NCBI RefSeq assembly: GCF_000242595.2
Contig: NC_017098.1
Coordinates: 3,244,202 to 3,285,855, forward strand
DNA: 41,654 bases
Source: Spirochaeta africana DSM 8902
GTDB lineage: Bacteria; Spirochaetota; Spirochaetia; DSM-27196; DSM-8902
Direction of reading: 5' to 3'
Both the position numbers and the translations under genes were made by a program. Of the stretch, positions 1 through 8,708 are shown one piece after another. The notes under the pieces were generated by a model. It had not been told where the DNA came from. It searched no databases and saw only the letters and a program-made list of their open reading frames with translations. Positions within the stretch are counted from its first letter, which is position 1, and every line of letters begins with the position of its first letter.

Positions 1-1
1 C

Positions 2-835
2 CAGCCGCTGTCACCCGAGCAGATTATGCAAGCCCTGCAGGCCGCCTATCCCCACCGGATTGCCGAGGTCGCCTGGCGAGACAACGACTGGGCCCTGCGT
101 ATTGATGACGACTGGATATATTTCTCCCACGGTCGATTCCTGCCCAAACACCTTCGCGACAGCTGGGAAAGCTACGACCCGATCACCTTTTACCATTATC
201 CTGCCGAGCTCCCCGAGTTCGAGCCGCCGGATGCCGAACAGCAGCAGCGTTTTGCCCGCATCCTGGAGCGCCGCCGCACCAGCCCTCCGCGTCGCCACGC
301 CGGACTGTACAACGCCATCTGGCAGGCCCATGACGAAGCCAGCGCCTATGCCCAGGTTAAATCAATCTACTTCCTTGGTCTGCAGACCATGGTCCACCGC
401 GACCTGCTCACCGTACTGGCTGCCATCGAGGCCGAAATACGCAGCGCCGCCCGCAGCGACCGCGAGCTGGCCGCCTTTCTGGACACTATCGCCGGGGTTG
501 AAGGCTACAGCTACCGCCGTATCGCCGATACCAGCAGCCTCAGCTTCCACTCCTACGGCGCTGCTATCGACATCATCCCCCGGTCCTACCAGGGTCGAGC
601 ACCCTACTGGCTGTGGGCCAGTCAGTGGAATCCAGAATGGTATATGATGTCATATGACGAACGCTTTATGCCCCCGATTGCGCTGGTCGAAATCTTTGAG
701 CGCCACGGCTTTATCTGGGGTGGGAAATGGCTCCTGTTTGACACCATCCACTTCGAGTATCGCCCGGAAATACTTATCATGAACGGCTATGCCACCGACA
801 CCCCGATCATCCACCAGCAGCGGTTCCGGTTCTGA
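2..835 (+). CDS. M15-type D-Ala/L-Ala peptidase-like protein, 5' truncated
   Basis: This is probably a zinc peptidase of the M15 (VanY/CwlK-like) group that cuts peptidoglycan stem peptides. The C-terminal half has the metal-site pattern: His (548-550) in FHSYGAAID followed by Asp (569-571), then WGGKW and DTIHFEYRPE with Asp at 740-742 and His at 749-751. These match the HxxxxxxD and D/ExxH signatures of the family. The first ATG is at 26, but the frame stays open to the left edge and upstream codons (QPLSPEQI) read naturally into the protein, so the true start and any signal peptide are probably outside the window. The N-terminal part is unfamiliar. It is convergent with the next gene, 16 bases away. 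The substrate is unknown; a phage-type endolysin role is unlikely because there are no phage genes nearby. Confidence 0.72.
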   Translation, partial: QPLSPEQIMQALQAAYPHRIAEVAWRDNDWALRIDDDWIYFSHGRFLPKHLRDSWESYDPITFYHYPAELPEFEPPDAEQQQRFARILERRRTSPPRRHAGLYNAIWQAHDEASAYAQVKSIYFLGLQTMVHRDLLTVLAAIEAEIRSAARSDRELAAFLDTIAGVEGYSYRRIADTSSLSFHSYGAAIDIIPRSYQGRAPYWLWASQWNPEWYMMSYDERFMPPIALVEIFERHGFIWGGKWLLFDTIHFEYRPEILIMNGYATDTPIIHQQRFRF

Positions 836-851
836 CCGGAGGCTGTTCAGC

Positions 852-2447
852 CTACTCGTTGGAGTCGAACACCACCTTGCCGGTCCTGTAGTCGTCGGGG
901 TTGATTCCCTCGCGCAGACGCTGGACGTCCGCCTGCTGCCGCACCAGGTCCGGGAAACGGTAGCGCAGCCGGTCATGTGCCGCACCACCGGCCAGGTTGG
1001 CAGCAAATTCGGCGCTCCCTGCCTCGGGGGCTTCCTCCGCCTCGATATCCGCCTGCAGTTCAGCAGCAATCTCGTTCAGCACCTCGAGCCGCAGCCGGAT
1101 CTCGTCACGATCCTCCGTTCCCCGGACAATCGCGTGCGGATCGACCTCCGCCGTCCCCGTTGTCGCAGCGGCCATCAGCCCCTGCAGGACATCCTGCCGG
1201 GCATTACGCCGTGCAATCCGGGTGTTGCGCTGGCTGACGATCCGCCAGCGCAGCACCGGGATCAGATAGAACAGCAGGGAGAACACCAGCGGCACCACTC
1301 CCAGTCCAATCAACACCAGCCCCAGAGGATTGGCAGCAATCTCGCTGAACAGTACCACCACGATGCTGTAGAACAGCCCGAAGCCCTCCTCCGGCAGCCC
1401 GCCTGCCAGACCAAACCCGGTAAAGTAGGCCCCGAACCCGAGGTTGACCCCGTTCAACACCCCGATCCAGCGGTTCAGCCCGGGGGAATTGTCGTTAAAC
1501 GGTACAGTCGGCATAGCAGGCAGCAGCCGGTCGATACGTCCGCCCCGTCGGTCAGAGGGTTCAGCAGTCCGCAGCAGCTCGGGAAAGCGATAGATCAGGC
1601 TTCCCTGTTCGGTAACATCCGGCTCCCCGTCGTATTCCAGCAGCATGCGGTTCATCAGATCGTGTGCCTCGTCCAGTGAGCGCCCGCTCATGGCTCGCAG
1701 CTCGTCCAGGGTAACCACCCCTTTGTGCGTCTGGACAAGCTCCACAAAGGCCTGGCGCTCTCGGGTCTCCCATTCGCGGGCCGGGTCATCGCTGCCGAAC
1801 ACAAAGGCAAACACCGACTGGTGCAGCGGCGGCCCATCCCCCTCGCTGCGACTGGCTGACCAGTCCAGGCCGTTCGACCGGGTCCTGCTCCCGCCTATGC
1901 CGCTGCCAATAGCCGCACCGCGATAGCCATAGCCCCGACGTCGGCCGCTGAACATCCAGAGCCAGAACACCTGCTGGATCAGACGGGTCATCATGTATGT
2001 GCCGCCAATGCTGCGACCCCGTGATCGTCCCTCGGACTTTGCGCTGGCCGCCAGCGAGGCCATCAGGGCCGCGATCACCAGCGCCACAAACAGCACAAAA
2101 TAGCCTACCAGCATCAGCATAATCCACAGCTTGAACACCAGTTTCCCCACAGCCGCTGCACCTCGCCCGATCCGCCGCAGCAGCCTGGCAGCCCGTGCCC
2201 GCGGGCTGCGTTCCCGATGGTGCACCCCATGCGGAAAATGGTACAGAATCTCGCCCGATTCGGTTACTCGCAGATGTCCGCGGTAATCCCTGACCACCTG
2301 CGGCAGGGTTTCCTCAATCTGCAGTCGCGGCAGCCCGGTAGCCGCGATCAGATCGGCAACCGTGGCTTCCCGGCCACGCTTGCGAAAGGCCTGAACCAGC
2401 CTGGACTCGACAGCTCGTCGATTGTACGAATATATTGGAGGCTTCAT
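852..2447 (-). CDS. Membrane protein with repeated winged-helix-like modules, function unknown
   Basis: I do not recognise a named family. The 531-residue protein begins with a region (about residues 10-72) that looks like a winged helix: VADLIAATGLPRLQIEETL, then a wing-like strand pair ending ILYHFP. A second module (about 220-300) has the same layout, with VVTLDELRAMSGRSLDEA and an ending LIYRFPELL. The C-terminus ends a third, shorter unit with LRYRFPDLV. Hydrophobic segments lie at about 100-135 and about 325-400, and a Ser/Gly/Arg-rich loop at about 135-215. The layout suggests an inner-membrane protein with cytoplasmic helix-turn-helix-like modules, which could bind nucleic acid or protein. 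The start is supported by a promoter 6 bases upstream; there is no Shine-Dalgarno sequence. Function is not assigned. Confidence 0.75.
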   Translation of the reverse strand: MKPPIYSYNRRAVESRLVQAFRKRGREATVADLIAATGLPRLQIEETLPQVVRDYRGHLRVTESGEILYHFPHGVHHRERSPRARAARLLRRIGRGAAAVGKLVFKLWIMLMLVGYFVLFVALVIAALMASLAASAKSEGRSRGRSIGGTYMMTRLIQQVFWLWMFSGRRRGYGYRGAAIGSGIGGSRTRSNGLDWSASRSEGDGPPLHQSVFAFVFGSDDPAREWETRERQAFVELVQTHKGVVTLDELRAMSGRSLDEAHDLMNRMLLEYDGEPDVTEQGSLIYRFPELLRTAEPSDRRGGRIDRLLPAMPTVPFNDNSPGLNRWIGVLNGVNLGFGAYFTGFGLAGGLPEEGFGLFYSIVVVLFSEIAANPLGLVLIGLGVVPLVFSLLFYLIPVLRWRIVSQRNTRIARRNARQDVLQGLMAAATTGTAEVDPHAIVRGTEDRDEIRLRLEVLNEIAAELQADIEAEEAPEAGSAEFAANLAGGAAHDRLRYRFPDLVRQQADVQRLREGINPDDYRTGKVVFDSNE

Positions 2448-2453
2448 AGAATC

Positions 2454-2482
2454 AATCTACCGCAGCCCGATCGCTTGGGCAA
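2454..2482 (-). promoter_or_regulatory. Predicted sigma-70 promoter, leaderless
   Basis: Reading the minus strand, TTGCCC (2482-2477), a 17-base spacer and TAGATT (2459-2454) lie 6 bases before the ATG at 2447. Transcription would start at or beside the start codon. The boxes are only fair matches. Confidence 0.45.
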
Positions 2483-2538
2483 TGCGAATGCCCGCCCCGT
2501 GATTGACAAATTGTTCGCCCCAGTGCCGCGGTGCCCCT

Positions 2539-2568
2539 TTGACTCGAATCCTTAGTGTACTATATAAT
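2539..2568 (+). promoter_or_regulatory. Predicted ectA promoter
   Basis: TTGACT (2539-2544), an 18-base spacer and a perfect TATAAT (2563-2568) lie 9 bases before the ectA ATG. The mRNA would have a leader of only 2-4 bases and no Shine-Dalgarno sequence. No obvious operator palindrome is seen around it. Confidence 0.7.
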
Positions 2569-2577
2569 TAACCCTAT

Positions 2578-3102
2578 ATGAACTTTCGACATCCAACAGC
2601 AGAAGACGGCGCCGCAATCTGGCGCATCGTCCGTGATTCCGGGGTGCTGGATCTGAACTCCAGCTACTGCTATCTGATGATGGGGCATTACTTCGGTGAT
2701 ACCTGCATCGTAGCCGAGGATCCACATACCGATCCCGCAGCCAACGGCGACCGCCTGGCCGGTTTTATTGTGGGCTTTCGCCCGCCGCAGGATCCGGCGA
2801 CCCTGTTTGTCTGGCAGGTTGCGGTAGATCCCGGACATCGCGGCAAAGGTGTCGGCAGCCGCATGCTGCAGGCACTCCTGGCAGCCCAGCCGGCGGAAGA
2901 GATCCACTATATCGAGGCGACTATCTCGCCATCGAATACCGCCAGTCAGGCACTGTTTCGTAAGGCTGCCGCGACCCTGAAAACCGACTGCAGCGTGAGC
3001 GATCTGTTTCTGGCAGATATGTTTCCCGGCAGCGGCGAACATGAGCCGGAGCACCGTTACCGCATCGGCCCATTCACCCTTTCCAACAGCGCAAATCAAT
3101 AG
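2578..3102 (+). CDS. ectA: L-2,4-diaminobutyrate N-gamma-acetyltransferase (EctA)
   Basis: EctA transfers acetyl from acetyl-CoA to the gamma-amino group of L-2,4-diaminobutyrate, the second step of ectoine synthesis in the cytoplasm. The 174-residue length is normal. The protein opens with RHPTAEDGAAIWRIV and DLNSSYCYLMM, typical of EctA, and has the GNAT acetyl-CoA loop VAVDPGHRGKGVGSRML at about residues 82-98. It is the first gene of ectABC, 9 bases before ectB. The ATG is fixed by the promoter just upstream and lacks a Shine-Dalgarno sequence, so translation is probably leaderless. No ectR-type regulator or aspartokinase gene is adjacent. Confidence 0.96.
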   Translation: MNFRHPTAEDGAAIWRIVRDSGVLDLNSSYCYLMMGHYFGDTCIVAEDPHTDPAANGDRLAGFIVGFRPPQDPATLFVWQVAVDPGHRGKGVGSRMLQALLAAQPAEEIHYIEATISPSNTASQALFRKAAATLKTDCSVSDLFLADMFPGSGEHEPEHRYRIGPFTLSNSANQ

Positions 3103-3111
3103 GAGGACTCT

Positions 3112-4425
3112 ATGAGTACCAGTACACAAAACACCACCGATGATCCCAGTCAGAAGCACGACGCCACCGACCTGGGGATCTTTGAAACCCTGGAATCGGA
3201 GGTTCGCAGCTACATTCGCAACTTCCCGATCCTGTTTACCAAAGCCAAAGACCACCTGATGTGGGATGCCGACGGCAACGAGTACGTCGACTTCTTCTCC
3301 GGCGCCGGAGCCCTGAACTACGGGCACAACAATCCTGATCTGCAGAAGAAGCTGGTTGACTACATTCTGCGTGACGGGATCGCCCATAGCCTGGACATGG
3401 CAACCGACGCAAAAAAAGAATTCCTCGAGGCATTTCAGGACATTATCCTCAAGCCCCGCCTGCTTGACTACAAGGTCATGTTCCCCGGACCAACCGGAAC
3501 CAACGCCGTCGAGAGTGCGCTCAAGCTGGCCCGGAAGGTCAAGGGACGCGACTCGGTAATCTCCTTTACCAATGCCTATCACGGGATGACCCTGGGGTCT
3601 CTGGCTATAACCGGGAATGCCTTCAAGCGTACCGGTGCCGGCCTGCCGCTGACCAACAGCGTCGCCATGCCGTATGCCAACTACCTCAATGAGGAGATGG
3701 ACACCCTGGCCTATATGGAGCACTTCCTGAAGGATAATGGCTCCGGGGTCGACCTGCCGGCAGCGATTATCCTGGAAACCGTCCAGGGCGAGGGCGGCAT
3801 CAACGTGGCCAGTCTGGCCTGGATCCGTGACCTGGAAGATCTCTGCCGTCGCTGGGACATTATGCTGATTGTAGATGATGTCCAGGCCGGCTGCGGACGC
3901 ACCGGTACCTTCTTCAGTTTTGAGGAAGCAGGAATCACCCCGGATATTGTGTGCATCTCGAAGTCTATCAGCGGCTACGGTCTGCCGATGGCCCTTACCC
4001 TGATCAAGCCGGAGCACGATGTATTCGGGCCTGGTGAGCATAATGGTACCTTCCGGGGCAATAATCTGGCCTTTGTCACCGCCACCGAGACCCTCAAGTT
4101 CTGGCAGGATGACAGCCTGACCAAGAAGATCCGCGCCCAGGAAAAAATGATCGAGGAATCCCTTGGCAAGATTGTCCAGGCCTGCCCCAAGCTCAAGGCC
4201 GAACATCGTGGTCGTGGTTTTATGCAGGGACTGGTCTGTCACGCCAACGGCACCGCCAAGGATGTGTGTCGCGAGGCCTTCAGTCGTGGTCTGATCATGG
4301 AAACCAGCGGCCCGAACAGCGAGGTTGCCAAGCTCTTCCCGCCGATCACCATCAGCGATGCGGGACTGAAGCGCGGGCTCGAACTGCTTGAGCAGGCTGC
4401 TGCAGCCGTAAATGACAACCTGTAG
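3112..4425 (+). CDS. ectB: Diaminobutyrate--2-oxoglutarate transaminase (EctB)
   Basis: EctB converts L-aspartate-beta-semialdehyde to L-2,4-diaminobutyrate with glutamate as amino donor, the first committed step of ectoine synthesis. It is a class-III PLP aminotransferase of usual length (437 residues). Visible marks are the N-terminal [16 protein letters not shown], the glycine-rich [18 protein letters not shown], the [14 protein letters not shown] loop, and the PLP lysine in [13 protein letters not shown] (about K284). A strong Shine-Dalgarno AGGAGG lies 7 bases before the ATG. It sits between ectA and ectC in the same operon. The N-terminus carries about 20 polar residues ([13 protein letters not shown]) before the conserved start. 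Confidence 0.97.
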   Translation: MSTSTQNTTDDPSQKHDATDLGIFETLESEVRSYIRNFPILFTKAKDHLMWDADGNEYVDFFSGAGALNYGHNNPDLQKKLVDYILRDGIAHSLDMATDAKKEFLEAFQDIILKPRLLDYKVMFPGPTGTNAVESALKLARKVKGRDSVISFTNAYHGMTLGSLAITGNAFKRTGAGLPLTNSVAMPYANYLNEEMDTLAYMEHFLKDNGSGVDLPAAIILETVQGEGGINVASLAWIRDLEDLCRRWDIMLIVDDVQAGCGRTGTFFSFEEAGITPDIVCISKSISGYGLPMALTLIKPEHDVFGPGEHNGTFRGNNLAFVTATETLKFWQDDSLTKKIRAQEKMIEESLGKIVQACPKLKAEHRGRGFMQGLVCHANGTAKDVCREAFSRGLIMETSGPNSEVAKLFPPITISDAGLKRGLELLEQAAAAVNDNL

Positions 4426-4443
4426 GACTAAAAGGAGCACATC

Positions 4444-4836
4444 ATGTTTACCGTTAAACTGGACGATATCAAGGGAACCGGGAACGAGGTAGATGGCGGC
4501 AACTGGATCAGCCGACGCCTGCTGCTGCGCAAGGATGGTTTCGGATTTTCCCTGCACGACACTATCATCAAGGAAGGCACCGAGACTTACATCTGGTACA
4601 AGAACCACCTGGAAGCAGTGTACTGCATCGAGGGCGAGGGTGAGGTTGAGGATCTGGACAACAACATCACCTATGAGATCAAACCGGGTACGGTATATGC
4701 CCTGAGCGGGCACGAAAAACACCTGCTGCGCGCGCTCAAGGGCGATATGCGGATGGTATGCGTGTTCAACCCACCGATTACTGGCCGAGAGGTTCACGAT
4801 GAGAACGGGGTATACCCGCTTATCGAGGAAGACTGA
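4444..4836 (+). CDS. ectC: L-ectoine synthase (EctC)
   Basis: EctC closes the ring of N-gamma-acetyl-diaminobutyrate by removing water, giving ectoine. The 130-residue cupin has the family signature: [37 protein letters not shown], and [16 protein letters not shown]. The Glu of HLEAVY and the Tyr and His of the last motif match the metal ligands known in EctC. The Shine-Dalgarno AAAGGAG precedes the ATG. It ends the operon, 24 bases before a rho-independent terminator. No ectD (hydroxylase) follows, so hydroxyectoine production is not supported from this window. Confidence 0.97.
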   Translation: MFTVKLDDIKGTGNEVDGGNWISRRLLLRKDGFGFSLHDTIIKEGTETYIWYKNHLEAVYCIEGEGEVEDLDNNITYEIKPGTVYALSGHEKHLLRALKGDMRMVCVFNPPITGREVHDENGVYPLIEED

Positions 4837-4860
4837 CAAAGCCCAAGCAACTCCAGCTCC

Positions 4861-4887
4861 AGCCGACCCGTTTGGGTCGGCTTTTTT
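4861..4887 (+). terminator. Rho-independent terminator of ectABC
   Basis: A perfect 9-bp stem, AGCCGACCC (4861-4869) with GGGTCGGCT (4874-4882), closes a 4-base loop and runs into six Ts (4882-4887). Confidence 0.92.
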
Positions 4888-5039
4888 AATCTGCCAACAA
4901 CCTGCATAACTGATTTCTGCTGCCGTACCGGCGTCCATCCTTATCGGGCTGCACCTCATCTGCCTGACACCAGCCTCTATGCGCGGTATCTTTTTTCCAG
5001 GCAGCACGGCCGGCATCAGTACATAACATGTGTCCTGTA
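4888..5039. other. Intergenic segment without recognised content
   Basis: Between the ectABC terminator and the regulator promoter I see no convincing reading frame, RNA gene or repeat. With the promoter and operator that follow, the whole gene-free gap is 310 bases. Confidence 0.5.
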
Positions 5040-5068
5040 TTGACAATTGCTGCTGATGGCGGTACATT
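5040..5068 (+). promoter_or_regulatory. Predicted promoter of the efflux operon
   Basis: A perfect -35 TTGACA (5040-5045), a 17-base spacer and TACATT (5063-5068) lie just upstream of the 20-bp palindrome. Transcription would begin near 5075. Confidence 0.65.
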
Positions 5069-5086
5069 CCGCCCACCGCAAAAAAA

Positions 5087-5106
5087 GTTACCGAATATTC
5101 GGTAAC
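5087..5106. promoter_or_regulatory. Perfect 20-bp palindrome, likely operator of the double TetR
   Basis: GTTACCGAATATTCGGTAAC is identical on both strands. It begins about 12 bases after the predicted transcription start and about 40 bases before the regulator start codon, a typical autorepression site for a TetR-family protein. Binding is inferred. Confidence 0.75.
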
Positions 5107-5146
5107 ACTTCTGGCGGATTACGGTTTTACAGGGTACAGGATGCAC

Positions 5147-6376
5147 ATGGAGCAGCAATTCACCACCAAACAACTCAAGCGCCGCGAGCAGATTGTGGCC
5201 GCCGGCCTGGTAACCTGGCAGCATACGGACTTTTCTGTGCTGACCATGGATGCGGTAGCCGCCGAACTCGGGGTGAGCAAGCCAGCCCTCTACCGCTACT
5301 TCTCCTCCAAGGATGAGCTGATCCGTGCTATCGATGATTCGGCCGCACACTCGATCCTGACCCATGGCAGCAGCTGGCTATCGGCAACCGGATCAGCTGA
5401 TCTGCTGACCATGAGCATGCTGCTGGTGCAGCATGCCGCCGCCCTGTTTACTGAAAACCCGTATGCCCTGCAGTGTGTTACTGCACGGCGCTACTTTCTT
5501 GAGCCGGCCTCACGTACCGCACTGCTGGCACTGGGAAAACAGATGGAGGATCGACTGGCAGACAGAGCCGACCGGGACACCGCTGACTATCTGCTGTTCA
5601 GTGCCGCGGTCTGGAATATCTATCGGCATTTCTGCGGCAGTGCTCCTGCAGAGCACCAGCAATTGTTGAACCATGCAGCGGTAACCGACGGCTGGATTCT
5701 GGAGCGCTGCCTGAATGGCATCGCCGGCCCGCAGGCAAAGTCGGCATCGATAGACTATGTGGGGGTCGAACAGGCCTTTACCCCCAACCGGTCAGAGACA
5801 CGACGGGAACCGCATCGGATCTTCACCGCGATCGAGCAGGTTGTCAGCGAGGTCGGGGTTGCCGAGGCAACCGTTCAGCGCATCGCCGAGCGTATCGGCA
5901 TATCTACCAGCAGCCTCTATTTTCATTTCTCTGATCGCAGTGACATGATAACCCAGACCATCGAACAAGAACGCCAACATTTTATAGAACTGCTGCATCG
6001 CTGCCGGGCGGATTTTACTGGCAGCCCGCTGGAGCAGCTGTATGGTCTGATGCTGCTGCTGGACACCTACTATCGCATCAATCCCGAGATCCTCACCGTC
6101 GGCAACTGGATTCGCAGCCAGACCGTACGGATTGCCGAACCGCCATCACCGCCAAACCTGGACCAGGATTTTCCCTTTCTGACCGAGGGAATAACCTCGG
6201 GTTGGTATACCGACCAGATTACCTCTTTCAGTATCCTGGCCTATCTGCAGATGTTCGTTATTCACCATCGATTTTTTGATGCCGGCCGGAAGGAGTCCCC
6301 ATGCAGCATAGCCTGCATGCGGCGTCGCTTCAGGCTGGCATTTTACGGAATAGAAACTCAAGGAAATACCCGATGA
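5147..6376 (+). CDS. Tandem (fused) TetR/AcrR-type transcriptional regulator
   Basis: The protein of about 409 residues is twice the usual TetR length and contains two TetR DNA-binding domains. The first HTH is at about residues 33-52 (TMDAVAAELGVSKPALYRYF) and the second at about 242-260 (VQRIAERIGISTSSLYFHF). Each is followed by roughly 130-150 residues that could be a ligand-binding/dimer domain, so it looks like a covalently joined TetR pair. It probably represses its own operon, which encodes a tripartite pump, by binding the palindrome at 5087-5106. Two starts compete: ATG 5141 (AGGG 6 bases upstream) and ATG 5147 (AGGA 5 bases upstream). I chose 5147, with little certainty. Its TGA overlaps an ATG (6373) in the frame of the TolC-like gene, which suggests translational coupling. 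The effector is unknown. Confidence 0.88.
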   Translation: MEQQFTTKQLKRREQIVAAGLVTWQHTDFSVLTMDAVAAELGVSKPALYRYFSSKDELIRAIDDSAAHSILTHGSSWLSATGSADLLTMSMLLVQHAAALFTENPYALQCVTARRYFLEPASRTALLALGKQMEDRLADRADRDTADYLLFSAAVWNIYRHFCGSAPAEHQQLLNHAAVTDGWILERCLNGIAGPQAKSASIDYVGVEQAFTPNRSETRREPHRIFTAIEQVVSEVGVAEATVQRIAERIGISTSSLYFHFSDRSDMITQTIEQERQHFIELLHRCRADFTGSPLEQLYGLMLLLDTYYRINPEILTVGNWIRSQTVRIAEPPSPPNLDQDFPFLTEGITSGWYTDQITSFSILAYLQMFVIHHRFFDAGRKESPCSIACMRRRFRLAFYGIETQGNTR

Positions 6377-6405
6377 GCAATTTTTTGAACTGCAAGGAGA
6401 ACCCC

Positions 6406-7785
6406 ATGCGTACCGCCCACCGCACGCCGCTGCTGCCTGTCGTGCTGTTGCTGCTGATCAGCGCCAGCCTGACCGCACTGCCGGCACCCTCGGAGCTGGA
6501 CATCGACACCGCCGTTGAGCTGGCCCTGGCCAACAACCTGGGCATCCGCTCGCATCGAATCGATGCACAGATTGCCGAGCGCAACTACCAGCATCGCTTT
6601 AACGTGCTGTATCCACAGATTTCCGCACAGGGAACCCTGGCACGGCCAAACGCCGAACCGGAGGACCCCTTTGCCGGCCTGATGGAACAGCTGGGCTTCC
6701 CCCCTGTCCCGGACGCAGAGGATCCGCCCCGCTGGAACATGACCGGAACCCTGAGCGCCCAGCTCACCCTGGCGTCCCAGATGATTCACGGGATTCGCGC
6801 CGTAACCGATGCCTACCACAACGCCGAAATCGAGCTTGACGATGCCCGGCGAGAGCTGGAAAAACAGATCCGAACCTCGTTCTATCAGCTGCTGCTGCAG
6901 CAGGAGCAGCTGGACTTGTCAGAGCGTCGCCTGGCCGCAACCCGGGCCCGACTTGAGGAGGTACAGCAGAACTATGAGGCCGGTCTGGTCGATGAGCTTA
7001 CCCTGCGACGAACCCAGGTAGCCCTGGAGAACCAGCGTCCGGGGTTGTTGCGCCAGCGCCAGGGCTATGCTACAGCCAAGCACAGCCTGGCCGCTGCACT
7101 GGGCGTTGACAGCCTGGAGAACACCACCATTACCGGCTCGATTGAGCAGGCCTCGCTGGAGCTGGCAGATGAATCTGCCCTGCTCCAGCTGATTGACCGC
7201 AATCCCGATATCCAGGCTGCCCGGCGCGGAATCCAGGGGATGGAAACCCGGATCGACCTGACCCGCGCCGAGATGCTGCCAACCCTGACCTTTGCGTTTT
7301 CGCTGAATCCCGGCCTGTCCGGCGACCCGTTCTCCAGCGATCCCTTTGATACCGACAACTGGAGCGATCGCGGCAGCTTCTCGATGACCCTGCGACAACC
7401 GCTTGATCCCCTGCTGCCGGGTTCCAGCACACGACAGAATCTTGCCAACCAGCGGGATGAGCTGCAGCAGGCACACCTGCGGGTAGAACAGGCCCGCAGC
7501 GGCGTTGCCCTGCAGACCCGCCGCCTGCTCGGAGAGATTACTGCAGCGCGCGAGACCATCGAATCGCTGCAGGCAAATGTGGCACTGGCTGAACGTGCCT
7601 TCGAGCTGGCAGAGGAAGCGTATCAAAGCGGGCTGCGGGACTTCTCGGTTGTCCGCGATGCGGAGATAGATCTTGGCGATGCCCGTCTACAGCTGCTGCA
7701 GGAGCAGCACCGCTCTATCGAGCTGCTGCTGGAACTGGAATACCTGCTTAACACCCCACATGAAACCATGAAGGAGATAAACTGA
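6406..7785 (+). CDS. TolC-family outer-membrane efflux protein
   Basis: This is probably the outer-membrane channel of the tripartite pump encoded by the next genes. From ATG 6406 the 459-residue protein begins with a clear signal peptide (RTAHRT, then a Leu-rich core and ASLTALP). Two repeated helical halves follow, of the TolC type: AVELALANNLGIRSHRIDAQIAE near the N-terminus and a matching DLTRAEMLPTLTFAF region mid-protein, with long amphipathic helices rich in Gln, Leu and Glu. The Shine-Dalgarno AAGGAGA (6394-6400) supports 6406. An in-frame ATG at 6373 overlaps the regulator stop and would add 11 residues before the signal peptide. It ends just ahead of the adaptor gene. Confidence 0.9.
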   Translation: MRTAHRTPLLPVVLLLLISASLTALPAPSELDIDTAVELALANNLGIRSHRIDAQIAERNYQHRFNVLYPQISAQGTLARPNAEPEDPFAGLMEQLGFPPVPDAEDPPRWNMTGTLSAQLTLASQMIHGIRAVTDAYHNAEIELDDARRELEKQIRTSFYQLLLQQEQLDLSERRLAATRARLEEVQQNYEAGLVDELTLRRTQVALENQRPGLLRQRQGYATAKHSLAAALGVDSLENTTITGSIEQASLELADESALLQLIDRNPDIQAARRGIQGMETRIDLTRAEMLPTLTFAFSLNPGLSGDPFSSDPFDTDNWSDRGSFSMTLRQPLDPLLPGSSTRQNLANQRDELQQAHLRVEQARSGVALQTRRLLGEITAARETIESLQANVALAERAFELAEEAYQSGLRDFSVVRDAEIDLGDARLQLLQEQHRSIELLLELEYLLNTPHETMKEIN

Positions 7786-7786
7786 T

Positions 7787-8704
7787 ATGAAACACCCTAA
7801 CCTGCCCGTTCAGGGGCTGATTCCCATGCTGACCCTGCTGTCGGTACTGTTGCTGGCATCCTGCAGCCCGGAAAACGGCGATGACGCGCTCACCGGTGCC
7901 GATCAGGAAGACGAACTCACCATATCGGTCACCGTACGCGAGCTGGAACCGCAGCTGATCCGCAATTACATCGATGTGAATGCGGAGATCCAGCCGGTCA
8001 CCAGTGTTGATGTTTTTGCCGACACCGCCGGCGAACTGACCAGACTGACCGTATCCAAAGGAGACCGCGTCAGCCGCACCGATGTAATCGGGGAGGTTGA
8101 TCCCTCACGCGCCGGGCAGCGCTTTGCACCCAGCCCGATCCGCGCCCCGATCAGCGGCACCGTAGTTATGGTGGCACCGCGGGTTGGCTCCCAGATCTCG
8201 CCGCAGACCCCGGTGGCCCGCATCGCCACCACCGACGAGCTGGAGATAACCACCCACATATCGGATCGCCATCTCGGACGGCTGCGCAGCGGCACTCGAG
8301 CACTGGTAAAACTCGATGCCTTCCCCGGCGAGGAATTTCCCGCCCGGATTACCCGGCTGAGCCCGGTGGTAGATCCTCAGAGCCGCACCGCCGAAACAAT
8401 CCTGCGTTTTGATCGCACCGACCGGCGGATTCGCCCCGGCATGTTCGCGCGGCTGCAGATTATCCTGGAGGAACGGCCGGACAGCCTGGCAGTTCCGCAA
8501 ACCGCGATTGTTCGCCGCGACGGGCGCACCATGGTGTACATAATCGACGAAGATTCCCGGGCTGCACGACGCGAGGTAGAACTCGGTATCCAGATTGATG
8601 GCCAGGCCGAACTGCGCAGCGGTGTTCAGCCAGGCGATCGCGTGATTACCCGGGGGCAGAACCTGGTGGAAGCCGGAACCCGTGTCCGGATCCTGGAGGA
8701 TTAG
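7787..8704 (+). CDS. RND efflux periplasmic adaptor (HlyD/MFP family), lipoprotein
   Basis: This membrane-fusion protein should link the RND pump to the TolC-like channel. A lipoprotein signal ends in the lipobox LLASC with Cys26 as the lipidation site. The lipoyl/barrel-sandwich part is visible in VDVFADTAGELTRLTVSKGDRV (about residues 75-97) and its second half PIRAPISGTVVMVAPRVGSQI. It is followed by the beta-barrel segment VDPQSRTAETILRFD and the C-terminal VQPGDRVITRGQNLVEAGTRV. At 305 residues it is short for the family and seems to lack a long alpha-hairpin, as expected for simpler adaptors. It begins 1 base after the tolC-like stop and is followed by the pump gene after 4 bases. Confidence 0.93.
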   Translation: MKHPNLPVQGLIPMLTLLSVLLLASCSPENGDDALTGADQEDELTISVTVRELEPQLIRNYIDVNAEIQPVTSVDVFADTAGELTRLTVSKGDRVSRTDVIGEVDPSRAGQRFAPSPIRAPISGTVVMVAPRVGSQISPQTPVARIATTDELEITTHISDRHLGRLRSGTRALVKLDAFPGEEFPARITRLSPVVDPQSRTAETILRFDRTDRRIRPGMFARLQIILEERPDSLAVPQTAIVRRDGRTMVYIIDEDSRAARREVELGIQIDGQAELRSGVQPGDRVITRGQNLVEAGTRVRILED

Positions 8705-8708
8705 CTGA

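Noticed and set aside
2560-5076. Long open frame of 838 codons on the minus strand across ectABC
   Set aside because: It lies antisense to three clear ectoine genes, has no family features and no start site; it is an effect of codon bias.
6301-6405. Start of the TolC-like gene at 6301 or 6373
   Set aside because: Both would put residues before a clear signal peptide; 6406 has AAGGAGA at good spacing. 6373 (overlapping the regulator stop) remains possible.
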